Shown one piece after another: positions 26,690 to 37,379 of a stretch of DNA of 64,000 nt. This stretch comes from Schleiferilactobacillus perolens DSM 12744. Its GTDB lineage: Bacteria; Bacillota; Bacilli; Lactobacillales; Lactobacillaceae. The notes under the pieces were generated by a model that was not told the origin of the DNA, did not search any database, and worked only from the letters and a program-made list of their open reading frames with translations. The position numbers and the translations under genes were made by a program. The DNA is taken from contig NZ_AZEC01000001.1 of NCBI RefSeq assembly GCF_001435585.1, positions 62,001-126,000 of the forward strand, read 5' to 3'. Position 1 is the stretch's first letter; each line of letters starts with the position of its first letter.

Positions 26690-27799
26690 ATGCGGATGCA
26701 GGATTACGTCCGTTATTCACCCGAACAGTTAGCAAAGAACCAATCTCAAGGAGAAAGGTTAGTCAGAGGGATTGTCCGTGTATATCGGAAGAGGACAGTT
26801 AGCTCGTTGGTCCTGGTGGCTTCTGGATCATCATTAAATGGGGCGATGATGGTTGCTCAATACTTGATGAAGGCTACCGGTAAGAATGTCATCACTATTA
26901 CACCTGAATCGATACTCGCTGGTGGCGCATTAATTGATGAGCATAGTTTTGTCATCGTGATTTCCCAAAGCGGTGCCTCAACGAACATTATCGCGGCGCT
27001 TAAGTATTTTCAAGATGAAGGCATTGAGACGGTTTCATTGACAGGAAATATTGAATCGCCAATGCGTGAATATTCCGATCGGATTTTTGATTATGGTGTC
27101 GGTAATGAATACGTTGATTTTGTCACAATGGGTGTCCAAACCCTAGTTGAGTTCTTTTTGATGTTTGGCTTAGCTCTTGGTAGCGACGGTATTTCTGAAA
27201 GCACGTTGAAAGACCTTGGTAACACTATCCGCGATCAAGACACAGTAATCAACACAGCGGAAGCGTACATCAAGAAGCACAAGCTGCAGTTAGCGCAGCA
27301 ACAACCCGCATTCTTTGTAGGCAATGGACCAAATTATGGCGTCGCAAAAGAGGGCGCTTTAAAGTTTCAAGAGGCCTTGAAGCGGCCCGCCATGTACTAT
27401 GAGCCGGAAGAATTTCTTCATGGACCAGATATGCAGTTGTCACCGGATTATACGGTGTTTTTGCTAGATGATTTGAATACGGCTTCTCGATTTGATGAAG
27501 TATTTACCGCACTACATTTGATTACACCAAATATCCATTTTGTCACATCACGTTATTTCTCGGAAAAGGTTCCAAACGATGTCATCAATATTCCTGGAGC
27601 TTCAAGTTCCGAGTTAGTCCCTTTGCTCACGTTGCCAGTGATTCAATTAATTTCAGCAGAGATGGCGGATATCGGTCAAACATGGGAAACAACACCATTC
27701 TTTGCCGAGTTTGATCAGAAGATTGCGATCAAAACGCAGGACTACCAAAAAGAACTGAAATCTATTCAGCAAGAGTGGGAAAAAGATCAACAGAAATGA
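26690..27799 (+). CDS. SIS-domain sugar-phosphate deglycase/isomerase (GfrE-like)
   Basis: 369 aa with two SIS domains as in the C-terminal half of GlmS: LVLVASGSSLNGAMM and VIVISQSGASTNIIAAL in the first, AFFVGNGPNYGVAKEGALKF and EEFLHGPDMQLSPDY in the second. It lacks a glutaminase domain, so it is a free-standing isomerase or deglycase. In Salmonella and Enterococcus gfr operons a SIS protein like this (GfrE) cleaves glucoselysine 6-phosphate after uptake by a mannose-family PTS. Here it leads an operon with EIIA, EIIB, EIIC, EIID and a second SIS protein in that same composition. GAAGGGAG precedes the ATG. An AgaS or FrlB-type role is the alternative. Confidence 0.8.
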   Translation: MRMQDYVRYSPEQLAKNQSQGERLVRGIVRVYRKRTVSSLVLVASGSSLNGAMMVAQYLMKATGKNVITITPESILAGGALIDEHSFVIVISQSGASTNIIAALKYFQDEGIETVSLTGNIESPMREYSDRIFDYGVGNEYVDFVTMGVQTLVEFFLMFGLALGSDGISESTLKDLGNTIRDQDTVINTAEAYIKKHKLQLAQQQPAFFVGNGPNYGVAKEGALKFQEALKRPAMYYEPEEFLHGPDMQLSPDYTVFLLDDLNTASRFDEVFTALHLITPNIHFVTSRYFSEKVPNDVINIPGASSSELVPLLTLPVIQLISAEMADIGQTWETTPFFAEFDQKIAIKTQDYQKELKSIQQEWEKDQQK

Positions 27800-27809
27800 G
27801 GCTAACACA

Positions 27810-28229
27810 GTGACTGAGGTTGTGATTGCTACACATGGGTATTTGGCTAAGGGACTGAAGGACTCTATTGAGTTCATTTTAGGGAAGCAAGAAAAACTGA
27901 TGGCTGTACCGGCCTATACAGATGATTGCTTAGATCCAAAATCCAAATTCAAGCAAGTGATTGCGGAATTTCAAAATGAGGATATTGTGTTCGCGACTGA
28001 TGTTTTTGGCGGGAGTGTGAATAACGACCTCCAACAGTTATGCCACGGACGTAACAATCTTCATCTGGTGACTGGGGTAAACATGCCGATGCTTTTGCAG
28101 TTAATGATGAGTCTGAATGGTGGTAGTACAGAAACAGCAATTGAGGAAAGCGTTGAGGCGGGGAAAAAAGGAATTGTGAACTGCGACAACTCAACAAATC
28201 AGTCAGTTACTGACTTTGACAGTTTTTAG
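27810..28229 (+). CDS. PTS mannose-family EIIA (GfrA-like)
   Basis: 139 aa, GTG start at 27810. VVIATHGYLAKGL near the N-terminus contains the phosphorylated His9; ATDVFGGSVNNDLQQL is the second family motif. Accepts phosphate from HPr. The gene follows the first SIS gene by 10 nt and ends 13 nt before the EIIB start. The C-terminal tail is polar and without family similarity that I recognise. Confidence 0.9.
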   Translation: MTEVVIATHGYLAKGLKDSIEFILGKQEKLMAVPAYTDDCLDPKSKFKQVIAEFQNEDIVFATDVFGGSVNNDLQQLCHGRNNLHLVTGVNMPMLLQLMMSLNGGSTETAIEESVEAGKKGIVNCDNSTNQSVTDFDSF

Positions 28230-28242
28230 GAGGGAAGAAAAC

Positions 28243-28722
28243 ATGATTAAGATGATTCGCGTTGATTATCGACTATTGCACGGTCAAGTCGCATTCTCGT
28301 GGACGCAGGCAATCGGCGCTGATGCACTATTATTGGTCAGTGATACGGTAAAAGATGATCCATTACGCATGCAATCATTGCTTCTGGCAAAACCTGAAGG
28401 TACTAAGGTGGTTGTGAAAAATACTGAAGAGGCGATCCAGGCTTTGACGAGTGGCGTCACGGACAAATATAAACTCTTCATTATCTGCGAAACCCTATCA
28501 ATTGCGGAACAAATTGCGAAAGCAGTGGAAATGAAGCAGATCAACGTGGGCAATATCGCCTATGGGGAGGGGAAAGTACAAGTGAGCAAGAGTGTTTTCC
28601 TAAATCATCAAGACGCAGAACTGCTCAAGAAGATGGTCAACGAGGGATATGATCTTTATATTCAGATGGTTCCGTCAGAGGTAAAGATTAGCGCAGCAAA
28701 GGTGCTAAAAGAGGTGTCATAA
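28243..28722 (+). CDS. PTS mannose-family EIIB (GfrB-like)
   Basis: 159 aa from ATG 28243, which has a perfect AGGAGGG at 28228-28234; a longer in-frame start at 28216 overlaps EIIA and has no ribosome site. RVDYRLLHGQVAFSW carries the phosphorylated His13. Transfers phosphate from EIIA to the incoming sugar. Ends one base before the EIIC ATG. Confidence 0.92.
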   Translation: MIKMIRVDYRLLHGQVAFSWTQAIGADALLLVSDTVKDDPLRMQSLLLAKPEGTKVVVKNTEEAIQALTSGVTDKYKLFIICETLSIAEQIAKAVEMKQINVGNIAYGEGKVQVSKSVFLNHQDAELLKKMVNEGYDLYIQMVPSEVKISAAKVLKEVS

Positions 28723-28723
28723 A

Positions 28724-29527
28724 ATGATCATCAAAACAGTGTTGATTTTCTTAATCACGCTTCTTGGATATTCTGAATGGCTCCTCGGTACAAGCTTTGT
28801 ACAACGCCCCATTATCCTAGGCCCGCTTGTTGGGTTAGTGATGGGAGATATCAATCAAGGTATTATTATGGGCGCAACATTAGAGTTGGCCATGGTAGGG
28901 GCTGTATCAATTGGTGCGTATAATCCGCCAGATTTGATTGCGGGGACGGTTTTAGGCGTTTCGTTAGCAATCCAATCGCACGCCTCGGTGGCGGCATCGT
29001 TAACTCTAGGTATTCCAGTAGCAACGATTATGCTGGCGATGAATACAGCTTTTGGTCAACCGTTAATGCTCATCTTGATTCACCGAATTGATAAAAACGC
29101 TGCGAAAGCCGATACTGCCGCGATGACTAGAAATATGTTACTAGCGGGTTATGCCCAAAACTGGTGCGGTATTATCTTTGTACCACTAGCATTTTACTTT
29201 GGCTCATCGTTTGTGACGACTCTCTTAGGCAATGTGCCTGATTTTATTCAAACAGGTATGAACATTGCTGCAGGTCTGCTGCCGGCACTTGGTTTCGCAA
29301 TGCTGGGCCAAATGATCATGAATAAGAAAGTGGCCGCATTCTTCTTTCTGGGATTCTTCATGGTCGCCTATGGAAAAATATCGACCACCGGAGTTGCCAT
29401 CTTTGCGGTTTTAATCGCACTCATTATGTATATTTTCATCGATAAAGAGAGTGCCAGTAAAACTGGAACAGAAAGCAATGCCGTTCCAAATCAACACGCA
29501 GAAGGAGGCGGGTTCGATGAGTTTTAG
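28724..29527 (+). CDS. PTS mannose-family EIIC (GfrC-like)
   Basis: 267 aa membrane protein. LVGLVMGDINQGIIMGATLELAMVG and IGAYNPPDLIAGTVLGV match EIIC signatures. Starts at TAAaATG after EIIB (coupled) and overlaps the EIID start by 11 nt. Forms the substrate channel with EIID. Confidence 0.92.
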   Translation: MIIKTVLIFLITLLGYSEWLLGTSFVQRPIILGPLVGLVMGDINQGIIMGATLELAMVGAVSIGAYNPPDLIAGTVLGVSLAIQSHASVAASLTLGIPVATIMLAMNTAFGQPLMLILIHRIDKNAAKADTAAMTRNMLLAGYAQNWCGIIFVPLAFYFGSSFVTTLLGNVPDFIQTGMNIAAGLLPALGFAMLGQMIMNKKVAAFFFLGFFMVAYGKISTTGVAIFAVLIALIMYIFIDKESASKTGTESNAVPNQHAEGGGFDEF

Positions 29528-30350
29528 TCTTAAACCAGCATACGACAAGACAATCCACAAGAGTGATCTTCAGCGATTATTTTGGCGCACGATTCCCTAT
29601 GAGCATTCCTGGAACTATGAACGAATGGGCAACGTCGGGTTTGCATGGGCATTGATTCCAATATTGAAAAAGCTGTATCCAGATAAGGCTGATTTCTCGA
29701 AGGCTTTAAAACGGCACCTTGAGCTTTACAACGTGACACCGTATATCGTGACGTTGCCGTTGGGCATTGCAGCAGCGATGGAGGAAACAAATGCTGCAGA
29801 TACAACATTCAATGAACAATCGATCAGTGACGTTAAGCTCGCCCTTATGGGGCCTTTAGCAGGAATTGGTGATGCTTTCTTTTGGGGCACACTCCGTATT
29901 CTTGCGACCGGTATCGGGACAACTTTAGCGCTTAAAGGAAATTTGTTGGGACCAATTCTTTTCTTCCTGGTATTTAATATTCCACATTACTTGATTCGGT
30001 ATTATGGGACATTTGTGGGGTATGGATTGGGTTCAAGCGTCATTGGCAAAGTACAGAGTTCAGGAGTAATGGCAAAGCTGACAAAGTATGCCTCAATTAT
30101 TGGCATGATGGTTGTTGGCGCAATGACGATGGAAATGGTCAAGGTTGATTTCGTTACCAAAATTGGTATTGGTAAAAGCTCAACCTCCATTCAGTCGTTG
30201 ATTGATGGTATTTTTCCTGGCGTGGCCACGCTTGCGCTGTTTGGCCTAATGTATTGGTTATTGAAGAAAAAGGTTAACCCGTTAATGATCATGCTGTTGA
30301 TCTTGATTGTCAGCATTGGTGCGGCGTATTTTAAAATCTTAGGTGCATAA
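29517..30350 (+). CDS. PTS mannose-family EIID (GfrD-like)
   Basis: 277 aa from ATG 29517, with GAAGGAGG upstream; an in-frame start at 29451 lies deep inside EIIC. YEHSWNYERMGNVGFAWALI and MGPLAGIGDAFFWGTLRI are EIID signatures. Completes the membrane complex with EIIC. Confidence 0.92.
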   Translation: MSFSLKPAYDKTIHKSDLQRLFWRTIPYEHSWNYERMGNVGFAWALIPILKKLYPDKADFSKALKRHLELYNVTPYIVTLPLGIAAAMEETNAADTTFNEQSISDVKLALMGPLAGIGDAFFWGTLRILATGIGTTLALKGNLLGPILFFLVFNIPHYLIRYYGTFVGYGLGSSVIGKVQSSGVMAKLTKYASIIGMMVVGAMTMEMVKVDFVTKIGIGKSSTSIQSLIDGIFPGVATLALFGLMYWLLKKKVNPLMIMLLILIVSIGAAYFKILGA

Positions 30351-30374
30351 CCTGACGAATAAGGGGTTTTGGAA

Positions 30375-31388
30375 ATGTTAAAAAATTTTGATGTTGATAA
30401 GTATTTAAATGGCGGTAAAGAAACCTACGCACAACGGCAAAATATCGAAGCACTTGCCGACGAGCTAGCACAAAAGGATTACGACAATGTTGTGATGGTC
30501 GGAATTGGTGGCACATGGATGGAATGGTATCCGGTAGCAATGTATCTGCGCCGGCTTTCCAATTTTCCAGTGTATTTGGAAAACGCGGCAGAGTTCGTAT
30601 TGAGTAAGGACAAACCATATTTGAGCCAAAAATCACTGGTTCTTACTGCATCAGCGTCAGGGACCACTAAGGAAATTCTTGAAGCGGTTAAATACTGCAA
30701 CCGCAAGGACATTGATGTTTACGGATTTACGAAAGATGAAACGACACCGTTGGATAAATTGTTGAAAAAGTCGATTTACAATCCAATGGGTGATTGCGAG
30801 GATTCCTACCTGATGTACTTTATGCTAACCTTACGCATCTATGAACAATGGGGGCACTTTAAAGAATACAAACGGTGGGCGGATCAAATGGCAGTTCTGC
30901 ATGAAAACTTGCTCCGCTTCAGAAATGAATTTGAACCGCGTGGGGAAATAATTGCGCAGAAATATCATGATGCGCCATTGACCATGATTGTCGGTTCTGG
31001 GATGTTGTGGGGAGAAACAGCGCTGTTCTCAATGTGTATTCTGGAAGAAATGCAGTGGGTACGTACACGACCAGTCACCTCCGCAGAATTTTTCCATGGC
31101 GCATTGGAATTAGTTGATAACACACTCCCAGTATTCTTGGTTAAGGGTGAAGACGAATATCGGCCACTGGATGAACGTGTGGAGAGATTTGCAAAACAGC
31201 ACACGGATAAGTTTGAAGTATTTGATACCAAGGACTTTGTTTTCAACGGTATCGATGATGATTTTCGTCAAATTTGTTCGCCAATGATCGTGACTGCCAT
31301 TTTAACCGAACGCCTCGCCGCACTATACGAGTTAAATACGGGTCATAGTCTGGACTTCCGCCGTTACTACCGTCAATTTGATTACTAG
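30375..31388 (+). CDS. SIS-domain fructoselysine-6-phosphate deglycase (FrlB/GfrF-like)
   Basis: 337 aa from ATG 30375. First SIS domain: VVMVGIGGTWMEWYPV and SLVLTASASGTTKEILEAV; second: IVGSGMLWGETALF and TSAEFFHGALELV, then YRPLDERVERFA. The C-terminus LDFRRYYRQFDY is very like the ending of FrlB-type deglycases, where the conserved tail contributes to the active site. FrlB/GfrF converts fructoselysine 6-phosphate and water to glucose 6-phosphate and lysine. With the upstream GfrE-like protein and the mannose-family PTS this makes an Amadori-product operon the best reading. An alternative is another N- or O-linked amino sugar conjugate. Confidence 0.85.
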   Translation: MLKNFDVDKYLNGGKETYAQRQNIEALADELAQKDYDNVVMVGIGGTWMEWYPVAMYLRRLSNFPVYLENAAEFVLSKDKPYLSQKSLVLTASASGTTKEILEAVKYCNRKDIDVYGFTKDETTPLDKLLKKSIYNPMGDCEDSYLMYFMLTLRIYEQWGHFKEYKRWADQMAVLHENLLRFRNEFEPRGEIIAQKYHDAPLTMIVGSGMLWGETALFSMCILEEMQWVRTRPVTSAEFFHGALELVDNTLPVFLVKGEDEYRPLDERVERFAKQHTDKFEVFDTKDFVFNGIDDDFRQICSPMIVTAILTERLAALYELNTGHSLDFRRYYRQFDY

Positions 31389-31400
31389 AAGGTTCCTTTT

Positions 31401-31451
31401 GAGTGAGCAGACCATTTGCTTTTGTGAGCAAATGATCTGCTCACTCTTTTT
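31401..31451 (+). terminator. Strong terminator after the gfr-like operon
   Basis: Twenty-bp arms at 31401-31420 and 31427-31446 (core GAGTGAGCAGA against TCTGCTCACTC, one mismatch), 6-nt loop and T5 tail. Confidence 0.9.
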
Positions 31452-31508
31452 GCCAAATATTTCTAATTCCATATTGGCATTCACCCCGACCTATGGTACC
31501 CTTACCAA

Positions 31509-31520
31509 GTAAACGTTTAC
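31509..31520. promoter_or_regulatory. LacI-family operator upstream of its own gene
   Basis: Perfect palindrome GTAAACGTTTAC, 15 nt before the LacI start codon and next to its ribosome site. A nearly identical site lies ahead of the GH31 gene (32537-32548). Suggests autoregulation. A possible -35 TTGGCA at 31474-31479 is uncertain. Confidence 0.7.
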
Positions 31521-31534
31521 GTGGAGGAAATCAA

Positions 31535-32521
31535 ATGCCAACCATCAAAGACATCGCCACCCAAGCCGGCGTATCAATCGCCACCGTTTCCAGAGTGTTG
31601 AACAACAGAGGCGGGTACACCGAAGAGACCCGGAAGAAAGTCATGCGCGTTGCGGAAAATATGAATTATTACCGTAATGAGATGGCCGCTGGACTCAAAA
31701 AAAGTGCGGCGCGGATTATCGGGTTAATTATGCCAAAGTCATCGACGCTGTTTTATGGCGACATCATTGAAGGCTTGGAGTCGGTGGCGCAGCAACGTGG
31801 GTATGGCGTCATTATTGCACATGCCAGCGGGGACGGTATTAATCTCAGTGAAATCATCAGCATTATGGCGGAACGGCGGGTGGAAGGCCTGGTCATTGCG
31901 TCGTTTGCCCTGGCCCAGAACGTGATCACGCAGATTAACGGCCTGCCTTTTCCGGTCGTATTGGTCTCCACCCAGTCAGACGACAGCATCCCGTATATCA
32001 AAGTTGACGATGAGGCGGCAGCCTTCGACGCCACTGAATATTTAATTCAACATGGCCACCAAAAGATTGCGATTGCTGGTCCCAATGTCACGGATAAGAT
32101 TGCCGGAATGACGCGGATCAAAGGATACGAACGCGCGATGATGAAGCACCACTTGCCGATCGATCCGAATTGGATTTTTTACGGCGACTTTTCATTTGAG
32201 GCCGGGATCCACGCCATGAAGCACTATTTCCAACTTAGTAATCGGCCTGAGGCAGTCTTTTCTGTATCGGATGATACGGCCATTGGGATCATGAACACGG
32301 CGATCCAAGAGGGACTGCAAGTGCCCGCCGACATTGCCGTGATCGGGTACGACAATACGCGGGTGGCGAGAATGGCCAACCCGGCACTCACGGCGATTAG
32401 CCAGCCCTTTTTCCAGATGGGTGAAAAGGCTGGCAACAAAATCATGAGTGCTGCGGCAGACAATATACCGATTCAATCGGAAATTCTACCGCATACGATT
32501 GTAGAACGGCAGTCAGTATAA
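31535..32521 (+). CDS. LacI-family transcriptional regulator of alpha-glucosidases
   Basis: 328 aa from ATG 31535 with GTGGAGGA upstream; an earlier in-frame start at 31493 is in the promoter region. HTH: TIKDIATQAGVSIATVSRVL, followed by the hinge and a periplasmic-binding-protein-like ligand domain (VEGLVIASF, AIAGPNVTDKIAGMTRIKGY, AVFSVSDDTAIGIM, IAVIGYDNTRVARM). Represses or activates the GH31-GH13 pair downstream through the GTAAACG-type operators on each side of it. A malto- or isomalto-oligosaccharide-derived ligand is inferred. Confidence 0.92.
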   Translation: MPTIKDIATQAGVSIATVSRVLNNRGGYTEETRKKVMRVAENMNYYRNEMAAGLKKSAARIIGLIMPKSSTLFYGDIIEGLESVAQQRGYGVIIAHASGDGINLSEIISIMAERRVEGLVIASFALAQNVITQINGLPFPVVLVSTQSDDSIPYIKVDDEAAAFDATEYLIQHGHQKIAIAGPNVTDKIAGMTRIKGYERAMMKHHLPIDPNWIFYGDFSFEAGIHAMKHYFQLSNRPEAVFSVSDDTAIGIMNTAIQEGLQVPADIAVIGYDNTRVARMANPALTAISQPFFQMGEKAGNKIMSAAADNIPIQSEILPHTIVERQSV

Positions 32522-32530
32522 TTTTTTACC

Positions 32531-32554
32531 GGTGACGTAAACGTATACGTCACC
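32531..32554. promoter_or_regulatory. LacI-family operator ahead of GH31
   Basis: A 24-nt near-palindrome with outer arms GGTGACGTA and TACGTCACC and core GTAAACGTATAC (32537-32548), 38 nt before the GH31 ATG. A T9 run follows 13 nt after it, so the same sequence could also fold as a weak hairpin. No clear promoter between the LacI stop and this site; the pair may be read from the LacI promoter. Confidence 0.65.
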
Positions 32555-32592
32555 GCCACCAACAGATTTTTTTTTAAGAGGAGGATACTCAA

Positions 32593-34899
32593 ATGTCCGA
32601 AAAACCGCTATCGGCCCAAACAAACCAGAACACTGTCCAAATCACTTTTCCCGATCAAACCCAACTCGCATTGCAAGTTTTCAGCGATGCCATTATCCGG
32701 GTCTGTCCCATTGATGCACTGCCAGCCGCATCCTATGCCGTGGTGGCCAAACCGCAACCCACACAATTTACCGCCACGGTCAAAAACGGTGTCGCGGCCA
32801 TCAACACAGCAGCTCTCCACGTCAAAGTCTATCCCGATCACCATATGGACGTTTTCGACCAAAACGACCGGGAACTCATCATGGACTACCGCGGGCAGCG
32901 CCAGCCGCTGAACCGCGACCTGGCGGCTGACGAGACGTCACTGCTCGAAGAAGAAGGTCATGCCGGTCATGAAGAGATCGACGCGACTGCGGCCTTGACC
33001 CTTACCAAACAACTTGATCCCGACGAAGCTTTTTACGGTCTCGGTGACAAGACCGGCTTCATGAATAAGCGCGGTTATGAATACGAGAACTGGAACACCG
33101 ACGATCCTGCGCCGCAAATGGAAAACTTTACCCGGCTCTACAAGTCGATTCCCGTGCTCTATGGTCTTCGCCAAGGCCGCCCCTATGGCCTGTTCTTCGA
33201 TAATCCATACCGCAGCCATGTCGATCTGGGCAAGGAAAGCCCCGCTTACTATTCTTACAGCGTGGTCCACGGTCCGCTGAATTACTACATCATCGGCGGT
33301 CACCGGCTGGCCGATGTGGTCGCCAATTACGCTCACCTGACCGGCACGGTGCCTTTGCCCCAGCGCTGGACTCTGGGCTATCAACATTCTCGGTATGGCT
33401 ACCAAGACGCGCCGGAGATGATCCAGATCGCCGATGGCTTCCGCCAGCACGATCTGCCCTGTGACGCGCTTTATTTTGACATTGACTACATGCACGGCTA
33501 CCGGGTCTTCACCTGGGATCCCGGGCGTTATCCGGACCCCAAGAAACTCATTGCGCAATTGCACGAGAAAGGGTTCAAGGCGGTCACGATTATCGACCCT
33601 GGGGTGAAAAAAGACCCCGGCTACACGGTGTATGACGACGGCAAGAAGCATAAAGTATTCGTCAAAACACCCGCTGGCAAGAACTATGTCAATCGTGTTT
33701 GGCCTGGCCGGACAGTATACCCAGATTTTGGTAAGCCCAAAACTCGCCAGTGGTGGGGTCAGTGTCATTTAGCCTTGACTAAGATCGGTGTGGACGGGAT
33801 TTGGAACGACATGAACGAGCCGGCATCGTTTGACGGACCAATTCCTGATGACACAGTCTTTTCAGACAATGGTAAAAAGTCGACCCATGCCAAAATGCAC
33901 AATCTCTATGGTCACAACATGTCTCATGCGACCTACGATGCGCTGAAAGAACAGACTGGTCGGCGGCCGTTTGTCATCACCCGAGCGGCTTACGCGGGCA
34001 CCCAGCGCTATGCGACAGTGTGGACCGGTGATAACCACAGCCTGTGGGCGCACTTGCAAATGATGATTCCGCAATTATGCAATCACAGTATGAGCGGTTT
34101 CAGCTTTGCGGGGACGGATCTAGGCGGTTTTGGTTCCGACACAACGCCCGAATTGCTCACTCGCTGGATCGAGGCGGGATTGTTCAGTCCGTTATTCCGG
34201 AACCACAGCGCACTGGGTACGCGGCGCCAGGAACCGTGGCTGTTCGGTGAACCCACCTTATCCATCTATCGCAAATATCTTAAGCTGCGCTATCGCTTTA
34301 TTCCGTACCTGTACGATCTTTTTGCTCTGGCGCAAAGCGCTGGCAAGCCGGTAATGCGGCCGTTGGTTTATGACTTTGACGAGGATCGGCAAGTGTACGA
34401 TATCGACGACGAGTACTTAATCGGTGATGCCCTATTGGCGGCGCCGGTGGTGACAAAAGGCAAGACCAGTCGCCTGGTCTACTTGCCCGCTGGCCAATGG
34501 ATCGATTTTTGGACCGGGAAAGTCATCCCTGGTGAGCAAGAAATTCGAGCCGCTGCGCCGCTGGATACATTACCGTTGTATGGTCGGGTCGGTACCATGA
34601 TTCCTTGGGGCCCAGCGCACCAGTTTCTTACCGATGAACCAGACCAAACCATGACCTTCAAGGTGTTTGGCGATACCGCCAGTTACGACCATTACCAGGA
34701 TGACGGGTATGATTTTGCGTATCAAAAGGGCGAGTTCAACCAGTACCACGTCACCTTTGCCCAGGGCAAACCGGCTGTGACACTGACGACAGCTGGCTAC
34801 CCCGCGGGCTTGTACCCGGAAATCACCGTCGCGGCGGGTGATCAGACATTTGCATTGCAGTTAGAGAACGGAAAATATCAACTAATCGATAAGAATTGA
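32593..34899 (+). CDS. GH31 alpha-glucosidase
   Basis: 768 aa, cytoplasmic, no signal peptide. Galactose-mutarotase-like N domain, then the barrel with the GH31 nucleophile signature GIWNDMNEPASF (Asp near residue 406) and the acid-base region WTGDNHSLWAHLQMMI, plus FAGTDLGGFG and RNHSALGTRRQEPW. Retaining exo-alpha-glucosidase, releasing glucose from malto- or isomalto-oligosaccharides. AGAGGAGG lies upstream. It is followed after 11 nt by a GH13 gene, and both are regulated by the LacI operator. From about 32590 to 36500 the DNA is clearly more GC-rich than the PTS operon to the left. Confidence 0.93.
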   Translation: MSEKPLSAQTNQNTVQITFPDQTQLALQVFSDAIIRVCPIDALPAASYAVVAKPQPTQFTATVKNGVAAINTAALHVKVYPDHHMDVFDQNDRELIMDYRGQRQPLNRDLAADETSLLEEEGHAGHEEIDATAALTLTKQLDPDEAFYGLGDKTGFMNKRGYEYENWNTDDPAPQMENFTRLYKSIPVLYGLRQGRPYGLFFDNPYRSHVDLGKESPAYYSYSVVHGPLNYYIIGGHRLADVVANYAHLTGTVPLPQRWTLGYQHSRYGYQDAPEMIQIADGFRQHDLPCDALYFDIDYMHGYRVFTWDPGRYPDPKKLIAQLHEKGFKAVTIIDPGVKKDPGYTVYDDGKKHKVFVKTPAGKNYVNRVWPGRTVYPDFGKPKTRQWWGQCHLALTKIGVDGIWNDMNEPASFDGPIPDDTVFSDNGKKSTHAKMHNLYGHNMSHATYDALKEQTGRRPFVITRAAYAGTQRYATVWTGDNHSLWAHLQMMIPQLCNHSMSGFSFAGTDLGGFGSDTTPELLTRWIEAGLFSPLFRNHSALGTRRQEPWLFGEPTLSIYRKYLKLRYRFIPYLYDLFALAQSAGKPVMRPLVYDFDEDRQVYDIDDEYLIGDALLAAPVVTKGKTSRLVYLPAGQWIDFWTGKVIPGEQEIRAAAPLDTLPLYGRVGTMIPWGPAHQFLTDEPDQTMTFKVFGDTASYDHYQDDGYDFAYQKGEFNQYHVTFAQGKPAVTLTTAGYPAGLYPEITVAAGDQTFALQLENGKYQLIDKN

Positions 34900-34904
34900 G
34901 GTAA

Positions 34905-36539
<1,635 letters not shown>

Positions 36540-36559
36540 TCGATTCCGAGAATTGTAGA

Positions 36560-36623
36560 CAATAAAACACCGGCTGAAAAGTTGCTCGTCACAGACGATT
36601 GCTTTTCAGCCGGTGTTTTATTG
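36560..36623. terminator. Bidirectional terminator between GH13 and esterase
   Basis: A perfect 22-bp stem (36560-36581 and 36602-36623; core ACACCGGCTGAAAAG against CTTTTCAGCCGGTGT) with a 20-nt loop, A/T-rich at both ends, shared by convergent genes. Confidence 0.9.
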
Positions 36624-36629
36624 CTGCTG

Positions 36630-37379
36630 CTATTTTGTCGTTTTTCGTGCCACCAGTGGTAACACTTCCTGAATAGCCTGATCCCAGACACGCCACTCAT
36701 GTGCCCCTGGAACGAGTTTTAGAGAATTCTTGAATCCAGATTGTTGGGCCAACACATGGAACTTCTTGTTCATCTCTAAGAAAGGGTCTTCGTTTCCGCA
36801 AAGTTGCCACAAAAAAGGTCTCTTTTGATTGGCGGGCCAATGCTGAACTACGGAGATTAAATCATTCGTGCTGCCAGGCAATTCGGTTATCCTGCCAAAA
36901 AGCTCATTGTACCAAGGCGTTCGCTCAGGGTGTTCATGCCACTGCTCGATAATATCAGGCACACCTGACAATGCGAAGGCCCCAGCAAACGTTTCTGGAT
37001 GGAGTAGAGCACACTTTAATGCCCCATAACCGCCCATGGATAATCCACCAACATATGTGTCAGCAGGTTGTGTCGACAATGAGAACCACTGACGGCAACG
37101 CGCCACCACTTCTTCACTGATGTAGTTGAAATAACGCATGCCACTAACGGTATTCGTATAATAGCTGCGATCCGCCCGCGGCATGATAACGGCCACTTGT
37201 TGACCACGCGCATAGTCCGCAATTTTGGTTTGCTCTAACCAGGCATTTTCATCATCCCCGAGGCCATGAAGCAGCAACAGTATCGGTAAATTGGGTTGCG
37301 CGTTTTCTGGCAACAAAACGTTTATGCGGGAACGCATACCGAGTTTTTCTGAACCAAACTCAACGTGAAAAACTGCCAA
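36630..37379 (-). CDS. Esterase of the EstA/CE1-like alpha/beta hydrolase group
   Basis: 249 aa. LLLLHGLGDDENAW (oxyanion region), YVGGLSMGGYGALKCAL (nucleophile Ser), GNEDPFLE (Asp) and VPGAHEWRVWDQ (His) give a full triad in the order of the tributyrin esterase/acetylesterase/feruloyl esterase group. No signal peptide. It overlaps the GH35 gene by 20 nt and ends a long catabolic operon, so it probably removes acyl groups from imported oligosaccharides. Confidence 0.87.
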   Translation of the reverse strand: MAVFHVEFGSEKLGMRSRINVLLPENAQPNLPILLLLHGLGDDENAWLEQTKIADYARGQQVAVIMPRADRSYYTNTVSGMRYFNYISEEVVARCRQWFSLSTQPADTYVGGLSMGGYGALKCALLHPETFAGAFALSGVPDIIEQWHEHPERTPWYNELFGRITELPGSTNDLISVVQHWPANQKRPFLWQLCGNEDPFLEMNKKFHVLAQQSGFKNSLKLVPGAHEWRVWDQAIQEVLPLVARKTTK

